Assembly (NCBI RefSeq): GCF_016405985.1
Contig: NZ_JAEFCF010000040.1
Coordinates: 1-48,381, forward strand
Direction of reading: 5' to 3'
Source: Paracoccus sp. IB05
GTDB taxonomy: Bacteria > Pseudomonadota > Alphaproteobacteria > Rhodobacterales > Rhodobacteraceae
DNA length: 48,381 nt
This document shows, piece by piece, positions 34,147-41,236 of this stretch; position 1 is the first letter of the stretch, and every line of letters begins with the position of its first letter. A model generated the notes under the pieces. That model searched no databases, had not been told where the DNA came from, and saw nothing but the letters and a program-made list of their open reading frames with translations. Position numbers and translations under genes: made by a program.

Positions 34147-34742
34147 GAGCAAAGCTCCAATGTAAGACAAAGGTAAGATAACAGTTCCACCCCTGTCTTT
34201 CAAGCATGCCGGACAGGGCCGGTTCTATCCCCCGGGGAGAAGGTGGCGCGGTGACCCATGAAGACATGGCTGGCGCGACCAGATGCTTTTTCAACCTGCG
34301 GCACCGGCATAAACACCTGGCTGTCCCGGCCTTGTGGAACCAGATGCGCAACCCCGTGCCGACGCCCTCACAAACACATCAGCGGCGGCCCGATCACGGG
34401 CGGAGAGCGTTCTGACCTGCCTGACGAATCGCAGCTTTGATCCGGCGGCCAGCGGCGCCGGGAATGCTACAAGATATTGATACAGGTCGGGATGACCAAC
34501 CGGGCTGTTTTCGTTACATTTCGGCCACATGACAACCGGGCGCCGCATTTTATCCACAAGCGGGCCCGGGAAGGCACTACCAGGTGTAGAATTTTCTTGC
34601 GTGACGCCCATTCCTGGCGCATTTCTCTTTGTAGCGCAGAAATGCAAGAATTTCGGATTTTTGCGCTACAGACATCACGAGCATCCCTGTACAGGGGGCA
34701 GAGCACAGAAAAACTGTGCCGCACAGGATAAATGAGGGCTGC
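34147..34742. other. Intergenic region between antitoxin and repA
   Basis: About 600 bases holding the promoters of two divergent units. The left part (to ~34590) has no gene I can support; a 9-base direct repeat CAACCGGGC occurs at 34497-34505 and 34533-34541. The right part is less GC-rich and carries the nested inverted repeats listed below. Confidence 0.6.
34594..34719. promoter_or_regulatory. repA leader with nested inverted repeats (candidate RepA/RepB operator)
   Basis: Several perfect inverted repeats crowd the repA leader: TTCTTGC/GCAAGAA (34594-34600, 34644-34650), GCATTTCT/AGAAATGC (34619-34626, 34638-34645), TGTAGCGCA/TGCGCTACA (34630-34638, 34662-34670), the palindrome CCCTGTACAGGG (34685-34696) and the hairpin GCACAG-AAAAA-CTGTGC (34703-34719). 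In repABC plasmids RepA, aided by RepB, represses its own operon from this position. Which repeat is the operator cannot be told by eye. Confidence 0.6.
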
Positions 34743-35918
34743 ATGACAGCAGAGCGTGTATTTGCAGAGCTCCAGGGCGATGCAGCAACCTTGCACGATT
34801 CCATCCGCCAGCATCTGGAGCGCAATTTTGCGCCGGATGCACGGAAATATCTGCGCAGCTTTTCCTCGGGAGAAGCGGCCGATTTTCTTGGCCTCGCCCC
34901 CGGACATCTGCGCAAGCTGCATGCCGAAGACAAGATCCCCGATGTGGCGCAGGACGAACGCGGCCGCAGGCTTTACACGGCAGAAGATCTCGGGCTGATC
35001 CGCCTCGCGCTGGCGCGCACCACCCGGGACCCTTCGCTTTACCTGCGCGGCCGGGTCGGGCAGGAGCCCGTGCAGATCCTGTCCTGCGTCTCCTTCAAGG
35101 GGGGGTCGGCCAAGACGACTTCCGCGGCCTATCTCAGCCAGTGGTTCGCGCTGCATGGCTACCGGGTGCTGGTGATCGATATGGACCCCCAGGCCTCATT
35201 GTCTTCGATGACCGGCCTGCGCCCCGAGATTGATTTCTCGCATCAGGGCACGATCTATGACGCGATCCGCTACACCGACCCGCTGCCGATGGACGAGGTC
35301 ATTCGCAAGACCTATTTCCACGGTCTCGACATCGCGGCAGGCGGGCTGATCCTGTCGGAATATGAAACCGAGACCCCCTATGCGCTGCGCCAGGGCTCGG
35401 AGCCGCCGTTTTATCTGCGCCTGCGCGAGGCGATCCAGTCGGTCGAGGCAAATTACGACCTTGTCTTCATTGACTGCCCGCCACAGCTGGGCTTCCTGAC
35501 GCTGTCTTCGCTGGTGGCCTCCTCGTCGATCCTGATCCCGGTGGTGCCGAATTTCATCGACGTGGCTTCGCTGGCGCAGTTTCTGACCATGGCAGCGTCG
35601 CTTCTTGATACGATCCGGGACGCAGGCATGACGCTGGATTACGATTTCCTGCGGTACTTGGTGTCGCGGTTCGAACCCTCGGACGGGCCGCAGGCCCAGG
35701 TCGCCGGGCTTTTGCGTGCGAATTTCGGGAAACGGGTGATGACCGAGACCTTCCTGAAATCCACCGCCATCTCGGATGCCGGGCTGACGCATCAGACCCT
35801 GTTCGAGGTCGGGCGCGGCAGCATGAACCGCAATACCTATGACCGCGCGATGGAATCCGTGAATGCGGTCGCGCGTGAGCTGGAGCAAGACATCCACAGA
35901 GCCTGGGGAAGGAACTGA
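34743..35918 (+). CDS. repA: Plasmid partition protein RepA (ParA-type ATPase)
   Basis: 391 residues. An N-terminal helix-turn-helix region (~residues 35-80) precedes a deviant Walker A (KGGSAKTTSA, ~118-127), Walker A' (VIDMDPQAS) and Walker B (LVFIDCPPQLGF). RepA moves plasmid copies apart with RepB and represses the operon. The start at 34743 follows GAGGG; upstream codons to 34716 are not favoured. repB begins one base after its stop. Confidence 0.93.
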   Translation: MTAERVFAELQGDAATLHDSIRQHLERNFAPDARKYLRSFSSGEAADFLGLAPGHLRKLHAEDKIPDVAQDERGRRLYTAEDLGLIRLALARTTRDPSLYLRGRVGQEPVQILSCVSFKGGSAKTTSAAYLSQWFALHGYRVLVIDMDPQASLSSMTGLRPEIDFSHQGTIYDAIRYTDPLPMDEVIRKTYFHGLDIAAGGLILSEYETETPYALRQGSEPPFYLRLREAIQSVEANYDLVFIDCPPQLGFLTLSSLVASSSILIPVVPNFIDVASLAQFLTMAASLLDTIRDAGMTLDYDFLRYLVSRFEPSDGPQAQVAGLLRANFGKRVMTETFLKSTAISDAGLTHQTLFEVGRGSMNRNTYDRAMESVNAVARELEQDIHRAWGRN

Positions 35919-35919
35919 C

Positions 35920-36888
35920 ATGGCCCGCAAGAACATGTTCGAAGGCATCTCCCCTGCCCCGCGCCCTGCCGGGGTGGCTGAGTCCGCCAAGATGCCCGAG
36001 GTCTTTCAGGCCAGCGGCCCGATAGCGGCGATCCGCAATGACCTGCGCAGCATCGGCAGCCGTTCGGTCCAGGAGATTGATCCGGCCCAGATCGAAGATA
36101 CCGGCCTCAGGGACCGGCTTGGCGATCTGGGCGAAGACATCCTGGAACTGCGCGAGAGCATTGCGAAACACGGGCAGCAGGTGCCGATCCTGCTGCGCCC
36201 GCATCCAAAGCTCAGCGGCCGCTATCAGGTGGTCTATGGCCGGCGCCGTCTGGCGGCGATCCGGGGTCTTGACCTGCCGGTCAAGGCGCTGATCCGCACG
36301 CTGTCGGATGAAGAGGCGGTGCTGGCTCAGGGCCAGGAAAACAATCTGAGGAAGGATCCCTCGTTCATTGAAAAGGCGCTGTTTGCCGGCGACCTTGAAG
36401 AGGCAGGCTATGAGGCCCGCGTGATCCAGGACGCGCTGAATGTCAGTCGCAGCCATACCTCGCATATGCGCAAAGTGCGCGAGGCGCTGCCGCGTGAAGT
36501 GATTGAGCGGATTGGCGCGGCGCCCTCGGTGGGCTGGAAGCGCTGGTACGATCTGGCCTTGCGGATCCTCGAAGGACAGATCGCGGCGGGCTCGGTCCAC
36601 CCTGCCCCATTTGCCCCGGAGCTGACCTCGGATCAGCGCTTTGAGGCCTGGGTCAGGGCGATCCCGGCGGCTGCGCGGCCGGTAAAAGCAGCCGCTGCCG
36701 ACAGTGCCGCCCCTATCCTCGCCCGTGACGGGACAGAGCTGGGCTCGGTCCGGCTGCAAAGGGCCCGGATGAGCTTTGAGGCGACGGCCGGGAATGCAGC
36801 TTTCGCGGCCTGGCTGCATGACGAGGCCCAGGATCTGCTGCCGCGCCTGCATGAGGAATTTCTGGCGGCGCGCGCGAAACGCAGCTGA
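35920..36888 (+). CDS. repB: Plasmid partition protein RepB (ParB family)
   Basis: 322 residues. The ParB nuclease-like/CTP-binding domain (YGRRRLAAI, then AQGQENNLRKDPSFIEKALF) is followed by the helix-turn-helix (ARVIQDALNVSRSHTSHMRK) that reads the centromere parS. It loads on parS and stimulates RepA. The start, one base after the repA stop, has GGGGAAGGAA upstream. It is co-transcribed with repA and repC. Confidence 0.93.
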   Translation: MARKNMFEGISPAPRPAGVAESAKMPEVFQASGPIAAIRNDLRSIGSRSVQEIDPAQIEDTGLRDRLGDLGEDILELRESIAKHGQQVPILLRPHPKLSGRYQVVYGRRRLAAIRGLDLPVKALIRTLSDEEAVLAQGQENNLRKDPSFIEKALFAGDLEEAGYEARVIQDALNVSRSHTSHMRKVREALPREVIERIGAAPSVGWKRWYDLALRILEGQIAAGSVHPAPFAPELTSDQRFEAWVRAIPAAARPVKAAAADSAAPILARDGTELGSVRLQRARMSFEATAGNAAFAAWLHDEAQDLLPRLHEEFLAARAKRS

Positions 36889-37157
36889 CCGGACACATCA
36901 CACCCCAACGATAACAACAAAGGAGCAGCGTCGGAAAAAGAAAGACCTTCCGAATGGAAACCACCCGGAAGGCCCGTGCAAACCACAGGGCGCCAACCCT
37001 GAGAATGCTTAACGTCTAGCAAGAGCACTCTAGCGCAGGCCCGAATCACATGCAACATCGCTCAGGCGGTGATTGGAAAACTGTTGTCGTTTTCCCGGTG
37101 TGCCAGCCGGCATGCGGCCCATAATCGGACCGTCTTCTCGTTCCGCCCGATGACATC
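36889..37157. other. repB-repC intergenic incompatibility region
   Basis: The 269-base spacer matches the arrangement of repABC plasmids: it holds the antisense ctRNA gene on the other strand (listed separately) and the repC leader whose folding the ctRNA controls. The segment around 37004-37037 (CTTAACGTCTAGCAAGAGCA and onward) looks like a conserved part of this spacer in the family, from memory. Confidence 0.7.
36933..37020 (-). ncRNA. Counter-transcribed RNA (ctRNA) controlling repC
   Basis: On the minus strand a factor-independent terminator is clear: stem CCTTCCG/CGGAAGG (36946-36952, 36966-36972), 13-base loop, then a T-rich tract. A matching promoter would be TTGCAT (37055-37050) and CTAGAG (37033-37028) with 16-base spacing, giving a transcript of roughly 85 bases starting near 37020. 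By analogy with repABC plasmids this RNA pairs with the repC leader, causing premature stop and low RepC levels, and acts as an incompatibility factor. The exact 5' end is not visible. Confidence 0.75.
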
Positions 37158-38291
37158 ATGGAACAGATCACTTATTCGCCCCTGCCCCGCCGGGACGGGC
37201 GCCGGTCGTTTGCACCCTCTCGCCCTGCCCTGCCGCAGATGACAGGCAAAGGCGGCACCGACCTGCGCTGGCACCTTCTGGATCTGGTACGGATCTGCCG
37301 TGAACGGCTTCAGCTGCGCGACCGCGACATTGCGGTTCTGCGCGGGCTCCTGAGCCTTTTGCCACAGGATCCGCAGCCCGATCAGAGGATGGTCTTCGCC
37401 TCGAACCGGGTGCTCATCGCACGCTGTGACGGCATTGACGAGCGCACCTTGCGCCGCCGGCTGAACCATCTCCGGTCTGTCGGGCTGGTGAGCAAGCGGC
37501 CGAGCCCCAATGGCAAACGCTATCAGGTCCGCAATTCTGAGGCCGATGTGCAGCTGAGCTATGGTATCAGCCTCGCGCCGCTGTTCGACCTGCATCCCCA
37601 TCTGGAAGCCCTTGCTGAGACCTGCCATCAGGAAGCCGCTCAGGTGAAGGCCCTGCGGGCAGTGATCCGCGACCGGCTGTTTCACAGCGCCGCAGATCTG
37701 GCTCAGCCACTCCTGGAAACTGCCCGCCTCGCGCTGCGGCGAAAGCTCGGGCCTGATGAGCTGCGGGCTATCGCGGCGACCCTGCCCGATCCGGATGACA
37801 GCGCGCCTGACCACATGCCGCCCGACATGACACAGCCAGATACTGCATCTGAACGATCCGGCGAAATGACCGCCAGCAACGGCCAGAATGACCGGCACAT
37901 TCAGAGATCAGGAAAAGAAACCTTTGATTCTGACTCTGCTCAGAAAGCACAGGATATCAGCCTTGATGAATGCCTGGAGATGGCTGCGAGTGTGAAAGAT
38001 TACGCTCCACACCCGCCGCGAAGCTGGCCTGATCTTATCCGGCTGTCTGAAACACTGGCCCCGGCGATCGGTTTGACGCATCCCGTGCTTGGCCTCGCGA
38101 AAAAACGGTTTGGGCTGCAGGGCTGCGCGCTGGTGGTTCTGGGCCTTGTGGAGGCCTTTGGTCGTATCCGCAGCCCCGGCGCTTATCTCAACGCGGTGCT
38201 GCGAAAGGCAGAGGTCCAGGTGCCAGACCCCGTGCGGATGTTCCATTCCCTTGTGAGATCCGCGCCTGCGGCCAGATGTATACCGGGGTAA
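37158..38291 (+). CDS. repC: Replication initiator RepC
   Basis: 377 residues, slightly shorter than the usual ~400. The N-terminal domain has the winged-helix region of RepC proteins (RDIAVLRGLLSLLPQDP, then VLIARCDGIDERTLRRRLNH). A variable acidic/polar linker at ~215-270 is followed by a C-terminal domain starting near PRSWPDLIRLSETLAPAIG. RepC binds the origin, which in this family lies inside its own gene. The ribosome site is weak, in keeping with tight control by ctRNA. Two repeats straddle and follow its stop codon. Confidence 0.92.
   Translation: MEQITYSPLPRRDGRRSFAPSRPALPQMTGKGGTDLRWHLLDLVRICRERLQLRDRDIAVLRGLLSLLPQDPQPDQRMVFASNRVLIARCDGIDERTLRRRLNHLRSVGLVSKRPSPNGKRYQVRNSEADVQLSYGISLAPLFDLHPHLEALAETCHQEAAQVKALRAVIRDRLFHSAADLAQPLLETARLALRRKLGPDELRAIAATLPDPDDSAPDHMPPDMTQPDTASERSGEMTASNGQNDRHIQRSGKETFDSDSAQKAQDISLDECLEMAASVKDYAPHPPRSWPDLIRLSETLAPAIGLTHPVLGLAKKRFGLQGCALVVLGLVEAFGRIRSPGAYLNAVLRKAEVQVPDPVRMFHSLVRSAPAARCIPG
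37900..37975. other. Candidate origin of replication inside repC (AT-richer patch)
   Basis: In repABC replicons the origin sits in the middle of repC at an AT-rich segment. Here the linker-coding region is clearly less GC-rich than its surroundings (for example AGGAAAAGAAACCTTTGATT), which makes it the best candidate. This is inferred from position and composition only. Confidence 0.45.
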
Positions 38292-38328
38292 ACACCCAAG
38301 CCTCGGGGTATGTATACCAGGGTAAACA
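38276..38328. repeat. Two direct repeats downstream of repC, candidate parS centromere
   Basis: ATGTATACCGGGGTAAACA (38276-38294) and ATGTATACCAGGGTAAACA (38310-38328) match at 18 of 19 bases with a 34-base period. Each is itself an imperfect inverted repeat, GTATACC-N2-GGTAAAC. The first spans the repC stop. In some repABC plasmids the RepB-binding site lies just after repC, so these are strong candidates for parS. No classic GTT-N4-GC-N4-AAC palindrome was seen elsewhere in the module. Confidence 0.6.
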
Positions 38329-38347
38329 TGCCGGATGTTTCGAAAGA

Positions 38348-39121
38348 TCAGACCGGCCTGAAATCCGCCGCCTGCGCAGATCTCAGATTCTCTGGCACCT
38401 CATCTGACGCCGCGAGGTCCACAATCAACAATGCCTCTCCCCGGGCACCGGCGGTTGCAAGCGGCTGGCCATCCGGCCCGGCAATCACGGAAAGCCCGCC
38501 AAAGGTCAGGTCCCCTTCCGCACCGGTCAGATTGGCATAGGCCACGGCGCAATTGCCTTCATGCGCGCGGGCCGGCACCAGGATGCGCTGAACATGTTCA
38601 AAGCCGGCAGGATTGGCTGTGGGCACAAGAATCAGCTCGGCGCCATTGCGGGAAAGAGCTGCCGCATGGGCGGGAAACTCGATGTCATAGCAAACCAGCA
38701 TGGCAAGCTTTCGTCCTTCCAGATCAAACACCGGACAAAGCTGGTCGCCAGGGTGAAATGATCGGCGCTCCATCGGGCCGAAAAGCTGGATCTTGCGGTA
38801 ATGCGCCAGCACCGCGCCATCGGGGCCGATCGTCGTGGCGGCGTTGTAAACGGTAGCGCCATCCCGTTCTGCCCAGCCGAGGCAGATGCCGCAGCCCGCG
38901 CGCGCCGCCATCTCACGCAACCGGGTGATCCATGCGCCGTCCAGCGGCTGTGACAGGCTTTCATGCAGATCCGGCCGGTTATAACCCGGCAGCAACAGCT
39001 CCGGCGCCAGCAGGAGTTTGGCCCCTGCCGCTGCCGCCACCTGCAGCTGTGTGCAAATCGCCGAAAATGCCGCCTCAATGTTCCCATTGGTCGGCTTCGC
39101 CTGCCAGAGTGCCACCTTCAT
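38348..39121 (-). CDS. Carbon-nitrogen hydrolase (nitrilase superfamily), DavA-like amidase
   Basis: 257 residues. The catalytic triad is visible: Glu41 (LAPELLLPGYN), Lys110 (YRKIQLFG) and Cys144 (VCYDIEFP). The family hydrolyses linear amides to acid and ammonia. It is divergent from an L-amino-acid 2-monooxygenase that produces exactly such amides, the same pairing as DavB (lysine 2-monooxygenase) and DavA (5-aminovaleramidase). The substrate could be 5-aminovaleramide or the amide from another amino acid such as arginine. It ends only 20 bases from the putative plasmid centromere. Confidence 0.85.
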   Translation of the reverse strand: MKVALWQAKPTNGNIEAAFSAICTQLQVAAAAGAKLLLAPELLLPGYNRPDLHESLSQPLDGAWITRLREMAARAGCGICLGWAERDGATVYNAATTIGPDGAVLAHYRKIQLFGPMERRSFHPGDQLCPVFDLEGRKLAMLVCYDIEFPAHAAALSRNGAELILVPTANPAGFEHVQRILVPARAHEGNCAVAYANLTGAEGDLTFGGLSVIAGPDGQPLATAGARGEALLIVDLAASDEVPENLRSAQAADFRPV

Positions 39122-39207
39122 CTGAACCTCGCTTCCGCTACTGTCTTTACAAATCTGCCCTGGTTTCCCTCAATCTGCAAAGCACCAGCCCGAAAGCCTC
39201 TGATAGT

Positions 39208-40875
39208 ATGACCCTGAAAAAGCCTGTAACCGCCTTCGGCCCGGATTTTCCCTTTGCCTATGACGACTGGCTGACGCATCCCGCCGGGCTCGGCAGCGTG
39301 CCGAAGGCGCGCTTTGGTGAAAAACTCGCGGTGATCGGGGCGGGGGCTGCGGGCATCATCGCGGGCTATGAACTGATGAAGCTGGGCCTCCATCCCGAAA
39401 TCTACGAATCTGGTAAGTTCGGTGGCCGGCTGCGCTCTGAGCTGTTCGAGGGCACGGAGGATACTATCGCCGAACTTGGCGGCATGCGCTTTCCAGTCTC
39501 GTCGCGCGCCTTCTACCATTATGTCGATCTCCTCGGCGTCGAAAGCCGCCCTTTCCCCAATCCGCTGACCGAGGCCGCCGGATCGACGGTGATCGACCTT
39601 GAAGGCGAGACCCATTTCGCCCGCGGCCCCGAGGATCTGCCGCAGCTTTATCACGAGGTCGCCGCCGCGTACCGCGCCGCGCTTGAGGAACATGCCGATT
39701 TCGCCGCCCTGACCGAAGCCGTGCGCGACCGCGATGTAGCCCGTCTGAAAGCGATCTGGGATCCGCTGGTTGCGAAATGGGATGAGCGGACATTTTACGA
39801 TTTCGTCACCTCGTCCAGTGCGTTCCAGAGCCTTGGCTTCCGGCATCGCGAGGTCTTTGGCCAGGTTGGGTTTGGCACCGGCGGCTGGGACAGTGACTTT
39901 CCGAATTCGATGCTCGAGATCCTGCGGGTGAACCTGCTCGAACTGGACGACCATCAGCGCTATATCGTCGGCGGGGTTGAAGGGGTGCTGCATCAGCTCT
40001 GGCGTCTGCCTGCGCGCGCGGCGCATTGGCCCGAGGGCACCTCGCTGGCGGATCTGAACGGGGGTGCCACGCTGGGGCGCGCGACGCGCATCGCGCGGAG
40101 CGGGCAGGGCGGGTTCACCGTCACCGACCAATGGGGTGTGGCGCGCGATTACAGCGCGGTGCTGGTGACCTGTCAGAGCCATCTTCTGACCACTTCGGTC
40201 GCCGTGGATGAGGCGCTGTTTGATCAGAAACTCTGGATGGCGCTGGACCGCACCCGATATATGCAGGCCGCGAAAACCTTTGTCATGGTCGACCGGCCGT
40301 TCTGGAAGGAAACCGGCCCCGACGGGCGGCCGCTTCTGTCGATGACGCTGACCGATCGCAACACACGCGGCACCTATTTCTTCGACAATGGCCCCGACAG
40401 GCCGGCCGTCATTTGCCTGTCCTACAGCTGGATGACCGATGCGCTGAAAGTGCTGCCTTACGGGCCGGAAAAGCGGGTCGAACTGGCGCTTGCGGCTTTG
40501 GAGCGGATCTATCCCGGCACTGACATCCGGAGCCATATTCGCGGCAACCCGATCTGCGTCAGCTGGGAGGCGGATGACAATTTCCTTGGTGCCTTCAAAG
40601 GCGCGCTGCCCGGGCATTACCGGTATAATCTGCGGATGTACCGACACTTCATTCAGGCCGAGATGCCGGCGGATCAGCGCGGCATTTTCCTTGCCGGGGA
40701 TGGCATCAGCTGGACCCCGGCCTGGGTCGAGGGGGCGGTTCAGACCGCATTGAACGCGGTCTGGGGCATCATGACCCATTTCGGCGGCAGCTCTGACCGG
40801 GCCAATCCCGGGCCGGGAGATCTCTGGCCAACGCTCGGCCCGGTCGCGCTCGACGGGCCGGAGCAGTCAGGCTGA
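39208..40875 (+). CDS. Flavin L-amino-acid 2-monooxygenase (lysine/tryptophan 2-monooxygenase family)
   Basis: 555 residues, close to DavB (~560). The FAD Rossmann motif GAGAAG is at 45-50 and GGMRFP at 91-96; the C-terminal flavin block ends in GDGISWTPAWVEGAVQTALN, a hallmark of the IaaM/DavB group. The enzyme oxidatively decarboxylates an L-amino acid to its amide, CO2 and water using O2. The open frame extends upstream to 38932 but overlaps the divergent amidase; the ATG at 39208 fits family length. No Shine-Dalgarno is strong here. Lysine is the first guess because of the amidase partner; tryptophan, phenylalanine or arginine are possible. Confidence 0.87.
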   Translation: MTLKKPVTAFGPDFPFAYDDWLTHPAGLGSVPKARFGEKLAVIGAGAAGIIAGYELMKLGLHPEIYESGKFGGRLRSELFEGTEDTIAELGGMRFPVSSRAFYHYVDLLGVESRPFPNPLTEAAGSTVIDLEGETHFARGPEDLPQLYHEVAAAYRAALEEHADFAALTEAVRDRDVARLKAIWDPLVAKWDERTFYDFVTSSSAFQSLGFRHREVFGQVGFGTGGWDSDFPNSMLEILRVNLLELDDHQRYIVGGVEGVLHQLWRLPARAAHWPEGTSLADLNGGATLGRATRIARSGQGGFTVTDQWGVARDYSAVLVTCQSHLLTTSVAVDEALFDQKLWMALDRTRYMQAAKTFVMVDRPFWKETGPDGRPLLSMTLTDRNTRGTYFFDNGPDRPAVICLSYSWMTDALKVLPYGPEKRVELALAALERIYPGTDIRSHIRGNPICVSWEADDNFLGAFKGALPGHYRYNLRMYRHFIQAEMPADQRGIFLAGDGISWTPAWVEGAVQTALNAVWGIMTHFGGSSDRANPGPGDLWPTLGPVALDGPEQSG

Positions 40876-41236
40876 CTGCTGCGTTTTCGTGCGCCACCCG
40901 CTAGCCTGGCCATAAAACCCCGGCTTTGTCTGGTTTGCAAATGCGCCACCATCTGGCGCATGGGCAGGGCGCAAGACCGATCAACAGAAGCCTTGAGGGA
41001 AATTTCGGCAACTCAGGGTGAAACCGCGGCCAATTCATTGTAATATGTTGAATTATAATGGATTTATAGGTTTTTGCTGAGGGCAGGGGCGCAAAAGCCT
41101 GCCATCGCGTCCGATCCATGCGTAAAGCCCGCCCGAAGGGGTGGTGCAGCGCATTGACGCTCCTCGCAAAAACCTCAAATCTGGGCCTGTCAGCGGGGCG
41201 CGCCTGGGTGCTCCTGGACGTATCGGATAAAATGCT
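40876..41236. other. Intergenic region with hairpin and AT-rich promoter-like patch
   Basis: 361 bases without a supported gene. A perfect 8-base hairpin ATGCGCCA-CCATC-TGGCGCAT lies at 40941-40961, perhaps part of transcription termination for the monooxygenase gene. An AT-rich patch contains TATAAT at 41054-41059, about 180 bases before the glycosyltransferase start, and could be a -10 box; no good -35 box was found at the right distance. Confidence 0.5.

Noticed and set aside
39118-40779. Long open frame (over 550 codons) antisense to the amino-acid monooxygenase gene
   Set aside because: High-GC shadow frame: Arg/His/Gly-rich without domains, and the plus-strand gene has clear FAD motifs.
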